DNA of 11,749 nucleotides. Origin: Pseudomonadota bacterium (GTDB lineage: Bacteria > Pseudomonadota > Alphaproteobacteria > Rhizobiales > Xanthobacteraceae). Made by a program: the position numbers and the translations under genes. Below, piece after piece: positions 1-8,213 of the stretch. Location: contig JAEZBA010000632.1 in the NCBI GenBank assembly GCA_023430245.1, positions 1-11,749 of the forward strand. The letters run 5' to 3'. Every line of letters begins with the position of its first letter. The stretch's first letter is position 1. The notes beneath the pieces were generated by a model. The model made no database searches, was not told where the DNA came from, and was given only the letters and a program-made list of their open reading frames with translations.

Positions 1-1
1 C

Positions 2-1168
<1,167 letters not shown>

Positions 1169-1194
1169 AGTTGCCGGCCCAGCGCCGACGCTGC

Positions 1195-1223
1195 AAAAAG
1201 CCGGGCAATAGCCCGGCTTTTTT
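1195..1223 (+). terminator. Rho-independent terminator after rho
   Basis: A perfect 12-bp inverted repeat (AAAAAGCCGGGC / GCCCGGCTTTTT) closes on an AATA tetraloop and ends in a run of six T. The G+C-rich stem core followed by a U tract is a textbook intrinsic terminator. The matching A run on the left arm gives a U tract on the other strand too, so it could act in both directions. It starts 26 bases after the rho stop codon and separates rho from the TPR genes. Confidence 0.95.
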
Positions 1224-1416
1224 GTCTGGGCGGCCATGTGGTCTTGGCTATGCCTCCTCCTAACCGCAGAGACCGTTCGAGCTTCGTGCAGTCGTAAATT
1301 CGGATGATACTAATTCCAGTCTGAGTTGGCTGAGCAACGCGGCGATGTTTCGCGCCGCTTTGGCCGTCATGCCGCGTGCGCCTGCGAACATGATGCCTTA
1401 CGGTGCGATGCGCACC

Positions 1417-3120
1417 ATGAGGCTTCACAAACGGAAAAGCGGCATGCACCTGATCGTTCGATGCGCGGCTGTGATTGTAGCGGCAGGATTCTGGACGTCC
1501 GCAGCGCAGGCGGATGACCGCGCGTTGTGCTCCGGCGATGAGGGCACGCGGGACGACCGCATCGCGGCCTGTACGCGGCTGATCGAGCAGGACAAGGTAG
1601 AAGGTGCCGGCCTCGCCCAGGCGCTGCAGAACCGGGGCATGGATTATGCGGCCAAGGGCGACCGCGAGCGCGCGATTGCCGATTACACCCGGGCGATCGA
1701 AATCAATCCGTCGCAGACGGCCGCGTTCGTCGCCCGGGCCAACGCCTATGTTGCGATGAAGCAGTATGACCGGGCGATTGCCGATTACAGCGAAGCGATC
1801 AAGCGCGAGCCGGATTCGGCCGTGGCCTATCTCAATCGCGCCATCGCTTATGGCGCCAAGGGTGAGACCGGCCCCGCCATCGCCGATTACGGCGAGGCGA
1901 TCCGGATCAATCCCAAGGATGCGCGGGCGTTCTATAACCGCGGCAACCTGCATTACCGGGCAAAGGACTACGACCGCGCCATCGCCGATTACAGCGAAAC
2001 CGTGCAGCTCGATCCGGATCATGCGGCGGCCTACAACAATCGCGCCAATCTTTACCTGATGAAGCGCGATGCCGACCGGGCAATGCCGGATCTCGACGCG
2101 GTGATCCGGCTCGATCCGAAGCAGACCGCGGCCCTGATCAACCGCGGCAACATCCGTCGCGACCGCAAGGATTACGAGGGCGCCCGCGCCGATTCCAGCG
2201 AGGCGATCCGGCGCAACCCGGATTATGCGCTGGCGTACAACAACCGCGGCAGCGTCCACCGGCTCAGGGGCGATCATCCGCAGGCGATCGCGGATTACGG
2301 CGAGGCGATCCGGCTGAATCCGAAATACCTGACGGCCTATAGCAACCGCGCCAATGCCTATCTGGCGCTGGGCGAACGCGACAATGCGATTGCCGATTTC
2401 GGCGCGGTGCTGCGGCTCGATCCGAGGCAGACGGCGGCATGGATCGGCCGGGCCAATGCCTATCGGGACGGCAAGGATTACGACCGCGCAATTGCTGATT
2501 ACAGCGAAGCGTTGCGCCTCGATCCGAACAATGCCGGGATCCACAACGATCGCGGCATCGCCTATCACATCAAGCAGGATTGCACCCAGGCAATCGCCGA
2601 TTACAGCGAGGCGATCCGGCTCGATCCGTCCTTTGTGGCGGCTTACAGCAATCGCGCCAATTGCTACCTTGCTCAGGGCGATGGCGATCTTGCCATGGCG
2701 GATTTCGACGCGGTGATCCGGCTCGATCCGAAACACGTCGTCGCTTTGATCAATCGCGGCAATATCCTGCGCAACCGCAAGGACTATGACCGCGCCATCG
2801 CCGACTATAGCGAGGCGATCAAGCTCGATCCCGCAAACGCTATCGCGCACAACAATCGCGGCAATACTTTCCGTAACACCGGGGACATCGCGCGCGCCGT
2901 TGGCGATTATGACGAAGCGGTGCGGCTCGACCCGGATTACGCGGTGGCCTACATGAACCGCGGCGCTGCGCATTACGAAGCCAGGGATTTCGAACGTGCA
3001 CTGGCGGATTTCGAGAAGGCGCTGCAGATCGATGCCGCCTTGTCGGACGCCATCAAGGGTCGCGATCTGGCGAAGATCGCGCTGGCAGCGGCAAAGCCGG
3101 GAGACCGGCGGAAGCCATAA
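1417..3120 (+). CDS. Secreted tetratricopeptide-repeat protein (14 TPRs, no catalytic domain)
   Basis: This is a predicted exported protein-interaction scaffold; the partner is unknown. From the ATG at 1417 it is 567 aa: a basic n-region (MRLHKRKSG), a hydrophobic core (VIVAAGFW) and a signal-peptidase-like site (SAAQA then DDR). The short preamble LCSGDEGT...IAACTRLI has two Cys 14 residues apart. Then come 14 consecutive TPRs of exactly 34 residues (1615-3042, consensus YDRAIADYSEAIRLDP) and a short basic tail. No enzymatic domain is visible. The ATG at 1345 has no Shine-Dalgarno and spoils the signal peptide; the ATG at 1444, preceded by GGAAAA at 1433-1438, is a good alternative start that keeps the hydrophobic core. 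The gene lies 86 bases before its paralog at 3207, on the same strand with no clear terminator between, so an operon is likely. Family assignment is firm, function unknown. Confidence 0.88.
   Translation: MRLHKRKSGMHLIVRCAAVIVAAGFWTSAAQADDRALCSGDEGTRDDRIAACTRLIEQDKVEGAGLAQALQNRGMDYAAKGDRERAIADYTRAIEINPSQTAAFVARANAYVAMKQYDRAIADYSEAIKREPDSAVAYLNRAIAYGAKGETGPAIADYGEAIRINPKDARAFYNRGNLHYRAKDYDRAIADYSETVQLDPDHAAAYNNRANLYLMKRDADRAMPDLDAVIRLDPKQTAALINRGNIRRDRKDYEGARADSSEAIRRNPDYALAYNNRGSVHRLRGDHPQAIADYGEAIRLNPKYLTAYSNRANAYLALGERDNAIADFGAVLRLDPRQTAAWIGRANAYRDGKDYDRAIADYSEALRLDPNNAGIHNDRGIAYHIKQDCTQAIADYSEAIRLDPSFVAAYSNRANCYLAQGDGDLAMADFDAVIRLDPKHVVALINRGNILRNRKDYDRAIADYSEAIKLDPANAIAHNNRGNTFRNTGDIARAVGDYDEAVRLDPDYAVAYMNRGAAHYEARDFERALADFEKALQIDAALSDAIKGRDLAKIALAAAKPGDRRKP
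1615..3042 (+). repeat. Array of 14 tandem 102-bp TPR units with a 306-bp higher-order period
   Basis: Fourteen gap-free 102-bp units begin at 1615 and every 102 bases after. Units 5-7 (2023-2328), 8-10 (2329-2634) and 11-13 (2635-2940) form three successive A-B-C blocks of 306 bp. A units end in DAV(I/L)RLDP-like sequence followed by Q or H, B units begin TAAL/TAAW/VVAL and mostly carry KDYDRAIADYSEA, and C units begin with a YNNRG-like motif. A 23-base identity starting GCGGTGATCC at 2098 recurs at 2710, exactly 612 bases on, with a divergent copy at 2404. Units 1-3 show a fainter version of the same order. The array is coding and not a mobile or CRISPR repeat. Confidence 0.85.
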
Positions 3121-3192
3121 CGCCGCACCTCACCGAGTCTTGACCCGCGTTGAGTCGCGGAGTGTCCGCCGCCCGTGGTAAAAAGGTGGGGC

Positions 3193-3201
3193 GAGGGGAG
3201 G
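3193..3201 (+). promoter_or_regulatory. Strong ribosome-binding site for the TPR-caspase gene
   Basis: The purine run GAGGGGAGG lies five bases before the ATG at 3207 and is the best Shine-Dalgarno in the window. It decides the start: an upstream in-frame TTG at 3150 would add 19 residues in front of a clean signal peptide and has no such site. Confidence 0.75.
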
Positions 3202-3206
3202 CTCCG

Positions 3207-5681
3207 ATGGGTCGCGGTTGGGTTCTCGGATTTGCGTTGCTGGTCTTGGTGTCGTCAGCTGCCGTGGCGCAGAAGAAAGATCAGGATCTTTGCGCCGGCG
3301 AGACCGGCACCGCCGAAAGCCGGGTGGCCGCCTGTACCCGCGCGATCTCGTCCGGACGGGTGAAGGGCGGGGATCTGGCGAACCTTTATCGTTATCGGGC
3401 CTTCGAATATTACACCCACCTGGAAGCTTACGATCGCGCCATCGCCGATTACAGTCAGGCGATCCGGCTCGATCCGAAATTCGCCACGACCCATCGCAGC
3501 CGCGGCAGGGCCTATGTGGCAATCAAGGACTTCGATCGCGCGATCGAGGATTTTTCGACCGCCATTCGCCTCGATAAGAAATATGTAGACGCCTATATCT
3601 CGCGCGCCGATGTGTTTTTTGACCGCGCGGAATACGACAGCGCCATTTCCGACTACTCCGCGGCGATTCGGCTCGACGACAAACATGCCGCGTTCTTTCA
3701 CAGCCGCGGTGATGCCTATCACTTCAGCAAGGATTACGACCGCGCCATCGCCGATTACAGCGAGGCGATTCGTCTCGAGCCGAAAGACGCGAGACGATAC
3801 GCGGCGCGTGCTGCGTCCTATGTTGAGGTCAAGGATTACGACCGGGCGATGAAGGATGCCAACGAGGCCGTGCGTCTCGACCCGAAGCTGGCTGAAGGCT
3901 ACTTCCGGCGCGGCTATATCTACGCGGAGATGGGAGACTTCAAAAAGGCGATCGTTGAATATGACGCCACCATTCGTTCCGATCCGGAGTTTACGTCCGC
4001 CTACCAAAATCGCGGCCATTCATATTGGAATTTGAAAGACTACGACAGGGCGATAGAGAGCTATTCGTCGGCGATGCGGCTTGCTCCGGACGATGCCGAT
4101 TTGATCCGCAGCCGCGGTGAGGTCTATCTTAGGAAAGAAGATCACGCGCGCGCCATTGCCGATTTCAACGAGGTGATCCGTCGCAATCCCAAAGATGCGG
4201 TCAGTTACCGCTTGCGCGGCGAAGCTCATCAGGAGTTGAAGGATCTGGACCGCGCACTGGCGGATTTCCAGGAAGCGATCCGCCTCGATCCGAAGGATCC
4301 GGAAACAATCGCGCATCGCGGCGGCGTTGCCTTTGAACGAAAGGATTTCGACGCCGCGCTGGCGGATTTCGATGCGGCTCTCAAGCTCGACCCGAAGAGC
4401 GTGTTCGCCATAAACTATCGCGGCGTCACCTTCTACGCGAAGAAGGAATATGACAGCGCGCTGGCCGAATTCAACGAAGCGCTGCGCCTCGATGACAAGC
4501 TCGCCGTCGCCTATAGCAATCGCGGCGAAGTTCTCAATGCGAAACGACAATTCGATCGCGCCATCGTCGATCTGAACCAAGCGATCAGGCTCGACCCCAA
4601 GCTCGGCCAGGCATTTAGCCATCGCGGCATTGCTTATCTCGGCAAGGGCGATGTCCGTCGTGCGCTCGCCGATCTGAACGAAGGCATCCGGCTCGCGCCC
4701 AAGGATCCCTACACCTATTCCAAGCGCGGCGATTTCTATCATGCGCAGGGCGACAACCAGCGGGCATTGGCCGATTACGAAGCCGCGCTACGGTTCGACC
4801 CCAAGCTGAACGAAGCTCTGGAAGGCCGCGAGATCGCACTCGGCTCGACGAGCCGCGAGCGAGGCCAGTCCGCGGCGCTCACGGCACCTGCCGGAGCTTC
4901 GTCTGCGCCTCCGGCGGCGAAGTCCCAATCCGCGCTTGGGCTGATTTCCTCGCCGGCGTCGGCGGGAAAGCGGGTTGCGCTGGTGATGGGCAACAGCGAC
5001 TACCGGCATGTGCCCAAGCTGGACAATCCCATCACCGATGCGCGGACGATGCGCGACATCCTGACGAAGCTGGGCTTCGAGGTTGTCTACGGCGAGAATC
5101 TCGACAAGCGTGCCATGGGCCGTCACATCGGCGAATTCGGCGCCATCGTGCGCGATGCCGACGCCGCGATCGTCTATTTTGCCGGTCATGGCTCGACCTT
5201 CGGCGATGTTCCTTATGTCGTGCCGGTGGATTCCAGATACGAGAAGCTGTCGGATATTCCGGCGGAGCTGATTCAGGTCGAATCGCTGGTCGGCGAGTTG
5301 CGGCGTGCCCGGGGCGTGCGGCTTGTCATTCTCGATGCCTGCCGCGACAACGAGCGCGAGGTGGAGTTGCGCCGGCAGGACGCGGTCGCGCGCGGCGCGG
5401 CCACGCGCGGCGGCGGCAACAGCCGGGGGTTGGCGCGGCTGCAGAATCCGGATGGCCTGATCGTGGTCTATTCGACCCAGCACATGACCACCGCGGCGGA
5501 TGGTGCACCGGGCAGCAACAGCCCGTTCACCGGTGCGCTTGCCAGGCATCTCGTCACACCCGGCATCGACATCAAGGATGTGCTGTTTCGTGCGGGACAG
5601 GAAGTGATCAGCAAGACCGGCGGCACGCAACGGCCCGAGATTTCGATCTCGCTTTATGAGCCGTTCGTGCTTGCGCAATAA
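3207..5681 (+). CDS. Secreted TPR-caspase (peptidase C14-like) protein
   Basis: Predicted exported cysteine-protease-like protein of 824 aa. Order: signal peptide MGRGWVLGFALLVLVSSAAVAQ (cleavage near VAQ), a Cys-containing preamble LCAGETGT...VAACTRAI, 14 gap-free 34-residue TPRs (bases 3381-4808), an Ala/Ser/Pro-rich linker (about 4840-4964), then a caspase-fold domain from KRVALVMGNSDY (4968) to the C terminus. The catalytic His is in YFAGHG (H661, codon 5187-5189) and the nucleophile in LDACRDN (C712, codon 5340-5342), with the downstream NSPFTGALARHL and TGGTQRPEIS blocks usual for bacterial caspase-family proteins, so activity is plausible. Substrate and specificity (Asp or Arg/Lys) cannot be read from sequence. 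The preamble and TPR count match the upstream gene, which lacks the caspase domain. The start at 3207 is set by the strong ribosome-binding site. Domain identity is very likely; the biological role is unknown. Confidence 0.93.
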   Translation: MGRGWVLGFALLVLVSSAAVAQKKDQDLCAGETGTAESRVAACTRAISSGRVKGGDLANLYRYRAFEYYTHLEAYDRAIADYSQAIRLDPKFATTHRSRGRAYVAIKDFDRAIEDFSTAIRLDKKYVDAYISRADVFFDRAEYDSAISDYSAAIRLDDKHAAFFHSRGDAYHFSKDYDRAIADYSEAIRLEPKDARRYAARAASYVEVKDYDRAMKDANEAVRLDPKLAEGYFRRGYIYAEMGDFKKAIVEYDATIRSDPEFTSAYQNRGHSYWNLKDYDRAIESYSSAMRLAPDDADLIRSRGEVYLRKEDHARAIADFNEVIRRNPKDAVSYRLRGEAHQELKDLDRALADFQEAIRLDPKDPETIAHRGGVAFERKDFDAALADFDAALKLDPKSVFAINYRGVTFYAKKEYDSALAEFNEALRLDDKLAVAYSNRGEVLNAKRQFDRAIVDLNQAIRLDPKLGQAFSHRGIAYLGKGDVRRALADLNEGIRLAPKDPYTYSKRGDFYHAQGDNQRALADYEAALRFDPKLNEALEGREIALGSTSRERGQSAALTAPAGASSAPPAAKSQSALGLISSPASAGKRVALVMGNSDYRHVPKLDNPITDARTMRDILTKLGFEVVYGENLDKRAMGRHIGEFGAIVRDADAAIVYFAGHGSTFGDVPYVVPVDSRYEKLSDIPAELIQVESLVGELRRARGVRLVILDACRDNEREVELRRQDAVARGAATRGGGNSRGLARLQNPDGLIVVYSTQHMTTAADGAPGSNSPFTGALARHLVTPGIDIKDVLFRAGQEVISKTGGTQRPEISISLYEPFVLAQ
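3381..4808 (+). repeat. Array of 14 tandem 102-bp TPR units in the TPR-caspase gene
   Basis: Fourteen units of exactly 34 codons run without gap from NLYRYRAF to LRFDPKL, with the TPR signature (G at position 8, A at 20, P at 32 in most units). Unlike the upstream gene I see no clear three-unit super-period. Some modules, such as 3733-3769, closely resemble units of the upstream gene at DNA level, consistent with common origin or gene conversion. Confidence 0.85.
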
Positions 5682-5720
5682 GTGTTTTGCGCGCAATGGG
5701 TCCGGCGATTTCACTGTCAC

Positions 5721-5741
5721 ATGCGGTGCAATGCGCCGCAT
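5721..5741 (+). other. Strong 9-bp hairpin downstream of the TPR-caspase gene
   Basis: ATGCGGTGC and GCGCCGCAT pair across an AAT loop (one G-U pair). The hairpin begins 40 bases after the TPR-caspase stop codon. It is followed by AAAATATAA and not by a T run, so it is not a canonical intrinsic terminator. It could act as a weak terminator, an mRNA 3'-end stabiliser, or a site near the promoter of the chemoreceptor gene, since the A/T-rich stretch 5741-5750 (TAAAAT/TATAAG) resembles a -10 box. No convincing -35 accompanies it. Confidence 0.4.
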
Positions 5742-5867
5742 AAAATATAAGCGGCCGCTGACTCAAATTCGTGCGTGGCAACGGCCCGGTCACTAACGCT
5801 TTGGCAACGCCGTCCGTGTGAAGTCCATTCCAGTCGCATGACGTCGGTCATCGATTCGGAATTTCAG

Positions 5868-8189
5868 ATGACACAGAACGTTCACAAACCGGCGCTCTGG
5901 CTTGCAGTGCCGGTTTTTCTCGTGGCGCTGATGGCGGTTGGGCTGCATCTCGCTTTTGGATCGACCACGGCGATCGGCGCCGCTGCGTTCGGTGCGGTGA
6001 TTGTCGGGTGGTTTGCGGAGAACCGGATTTCGCGCCTGCTGGCCGGACTTGTGCGCATTGCGCATGGCGATCGCTTTGCGACTCTTCCGGATGCGGTGGG
6101 CGACGGCAGCGTGCAACGCTTCGGCGAAGCGGCGGAGGCCATGCGTCTGGCACTGAGCCAGGCTGACAACGTCGCCATCGACCGCGACCGCCGGATCACT
6201 GAATCGCGTTTGCGTCAGGCCGGACGGCAATTCATCACGCGGCGTTTTCAGGCCGCGATCGACGATGTGACGCAGGCTTTTACCAGTGCGGGAGAGCGGA
6301 TTCGGGTGACAGCGGCCGATCTTGCGGTTCGTAACCGCGATATGTCGGACCGCGTTGCCAATGCGTCGCAATCGGCGGAAGCCGCTGCGATCGATGCGGG
6401 CAAGGTCGCCGAGGCCGCGCGCGAGATGCGCGAGATCGTGCTGCGTTCCCGCCGCCATGTCGAGGCGGCGCGAACCGCGACCGGCCGCACCGCGGCGGAG
6501 CTTCGCCATGCCGACCAGACCATCCACGTCCTGTTCGGCGCGGCGCAGCAGATCGATGCCGTGATCAGACTCATACAGTCGATTGCCGGTCAGACCTCGC
6601 TGCTCGCGCTCAACGCCACGATCGAGGCGGCCCGCGCCGGTGACGCCGGGCGCGGTTTCGCCGTGGTCGCAAGCGAGGTGAAGGAATTGGCCCATCAGAC
6701 CGCGGGTGCCACCAAGGACATTCGCGCGCAGATCGCCGCCATCCAGGACGCGGTCAGTCAAACGGTGTCGGCGATCGGGGCGGTGGCGACCAGCGTCGAG
6801 GCGACCAGCGCGGTCAACCACGATCTGGATGAGATCCTGGAGCGGCAGCTCGAGGGACTGGACCATATTGGCGATGAGGCCAACCGGGTGGCAATGACGG
6901 TGTCGCGCGCATTGCCCGATATCCAGTCGGCAATCGTCGAGGTGGCGCAGGCCGGCGAATCCGTGTTGGGCACGGCCGATGATCTCGCCTCGCGCTCGCA
7001 GGCGCTGGTTGGCTCGATCGGCGGCTATTTCAGAGAGCTGGATCACGGTGCAATCCGAGTCGGCATCCTCCATTCGCTGTCCGGCACGCTGACGGCGGCG
7101 GAACGGCCGCTGCAGCAATTGCTGGTGATGTTGATCGAGCAGCTGAACGATGCCGGCGGCCTTCTCAACCGGCCGGTCGAAGCGGTGATCGCCGATCCGG
7201 CCTCCGACCAGGCACTTTACGCAAAACATGCGGAGGCGATGCTGACCGAACAGGACATCGCGGTTCTGTTCGGTTGCTGGCGGTCGGCCTCGCGCCACCA
7301 GGTGCTGCCGGTCCTGCAGCGGCACGGCGCATTGCTGTTCTATCCGAGCCAGTATGAAGGCGAGGAGCAATCGCCGCATGTCTTCTATACCGGGGCGACA
7401 CCGCGGCAGCAGGCCTTACCGGCGGTCGATTACCTGCTCGATCGGGGTAGCCGCCGCTTCATTCTGGCGGGGACCGACGATATCTATCCACGCACGACGA
7501 ATGCGATCGTTAAGGCCTATCTGGCATCGCGCGGCGTGCCGGATAGCCAGGTCATGGAGTTCTACGCGCCGTTCGGCGAGCGGTCATGGCGCGAGCCGGT
7601 CGAACGCATGGCGGCGTTCGGCGCCCGCGGCAATACGGCGATCGTGTCGACGATTTCGGGTGACGCCAACGTGCATTTCCTGCGCGAATATACGCGGCAG
7701 GACTTGTCGCCTGTTTTGCTGCCGGTGATGACGCTGCCGATCGGAGAGCGCGAGCTTGCGTCGCTCGCGAGCGTGCCGATGGCTGGCCATTTCGCGTGCT
7801 GGAGTTATTTCGGCGCGATCGATCATCCGGCGAACCGGGCCTTCGTGAATCGCTGGCGCAACTTCAAGGGAGCCAACGCCGCGTTGCCCCACGACGCGAT
7901 GGAAGCAACGCTGATCGGCTTTTGCATGTGGGTGGCCGCGGTCGAGCGAGCCGGGACCACCGATCCGGCCGCAGTGCGCGCGGCGATGGCGGACATGACC
8001 CACGATGCGCCGAGCGGCTTCACGGTGCGGATGGACGCCGGGTCCCAGCATCTGCACAAACCGTGCTTTGTCGGTCGTTTCGACGGCGCGGGAGGCATTG
8101 TGCCGGTTTGGGAGAGCGAGGGCCTGGTGCCGCCTGAGCCATGGATCCGCTGGCTCAAACCCGCCCGCGAAATGAGGCTGGCGTCGTAG
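5868..8189 (+). CDS. Methyl-accepting chemotaxis protein fused to a C-terminal UrtA/AmiC-like ligand-binding domain
   Basis: A chemoreceptor-like signalling protein of 773 aa from the ATG at 5868. Residues about 9-30 and 34-50 form two hydrophobic helices joined by a GSTT turn, so there is no periplasmic sensor domain. A HAMP-like stretch follows, then an MCP signalling domain whose hairpin tip (LLALNATIEAARAGD, GRGFAVVASEVKELAHQT, around residue 261) is the CheA/CheW contact. From about residue 396 (base 7053) a full type-I periplasmic-binding fold begins (RVGILHSLSG, then VLFGCWRSASRHQVLPV, FYPSQYEGEEQSP, DDIYPRTTNAIV, LHKPCFVGRF). These blocks match UrtA and the amide sensor AmiC, families that bind urea or short amides. 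No membrane segment separates the halves, so the sensor should be cytoplasmic. GGA seven bases before 5868 favours this start; ATG 5838 would add ten residues. No che genes lie nearby. Domains are sure, the ligand is inferred. Confidence 0.92.
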   Translation: MTQNVHKPALWLAVPVFLVALMAVGLHLAFGSTTAIGAAAFGAVIVGWFAENRISRLLAGLVRIAHGDRFATLPDAVGDGSVQRFGEAAEAMRLALSQADNVAIDRDRRITESRLRQAGRQFITRRFQAAIDDVTQAFTSAGERIRVTAADLAVRNRDMSDRVANASQSAEAAAIDAGKVAEAAREMREIVLRSRRHVEAARTATGRTAAELRHADQTIHVLFGAAQQIDAVIRLIQSIAGQTSLLALNATIEAARAGDAGRGFAVVASEVKELAHQTAGATKDIRAQIAAIQDAVSQTVSAIGAVATSVEATSAVNHDLDEILERQLEGLDHIGDEANRVAMTVSRALPDIQSAIVEVAQAGESVLGTADDLASRSQALVGSIGGYFRELDHGAIRVGILHSLSGTLTAAERPLQQLLVMLIEQLNDAGGLLNRPVEAVIADPASDQALYAKHAEAMLTEQDIAVLFGCWRSASRHQVLPVLQRHGALLFYPSQYEGEEQSPHVFYTGATPRQQALPAVDYLLDRGSRRFILAGTDDIYPRTTNAIVKAYLASRGVPDSQVMEFYAPFGERSWREPVERMAAFGARGNTAIVSTISGDANVHFLREYTRQDLSPVLLPVMTLPIGERELASLASVPMAGHFACWSYFGAIDHPANRAFVNRWRNFKGANAALPHDAMEATLIGFCMWVAAVERAGTTDPAAVRAAMADMTHDAPSGFTVRMDAGSQHLHKPCFVGRFDGAGGIVPVWESEGLVPPEPWIRWLKPAREMRLAS

Positions 8190-8213
8190 CCGCGGACCTG
8201 ATGCTACGGCCAG
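8178..8213. terminator. Inverted repeat spanning both stop codons of the convergent chemoreceptor and porin genes
   Basis: CTGGC-(GT)-CGTAGC at 8178-8190 pairs with GCTACGGCCAG at 8203-8213, giving an 11-bp stem with a two-base bulge and a 12-base loop. The chemoreceptor TAG (8187-8189) lies in the left arm and the porin stop (CTA on +, 8204-8206) in the right arm. No T run follows on the plus strand, and only a short ATTT follows on the minus strand, so efficiency as an intrinsic terminator is doubtful. Its position between convergent genes suggests a bidirectional 3'-end element. Confidence 0.5.

Noticed and set aside
3140..3168. TTGACC at 3140-3145 as the -35 box of a separate promoter for the TPR-caspase gene
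   Set aside because: No -10-like hexamer lies at 16-19 bases from it; the spacing region is G+C-rich. An operon with the upstream gene is simpler.
3255..4742. Two adjacent repetitive minus-strand open frames (254 and 240 codons) opposite the TPR-caspase gene
   Set aside because: Same antisense artefact of the TPR repeats; the plus-strand reading has a signal peptide, TPR consensus and caspase motifs.
1615..4808. Regular 102-base repeats considered as CRISPR or other non-coding tandem repeats
   Set aside because: The period equals 34 codons, reading frames are open through all units, and the translation matches the TPR consensus.
3207..5681. A defence system built around the caspase gene
   Set aside because: The protein carries an export signal, and no nuclease, reverse transcriptase, NLR-type ATPase, gasdermin or other defence partner is in the window.
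5750..5759. Ten-base palindrome AGCGGCCGCT upstream of the chemoreceptor
   Set aside because: Short G+C palindromes are common in such DNA, and nothing pairs it with a known operator.
5793..7379. A 528-codon minus-strand open frame opposite the chemoreceptor
   Set aside because: No recognisable family and an Arg/His-rich composition typical of antisense to G+C-rich genes; the plus-strand MCP motifs are unmistakable.
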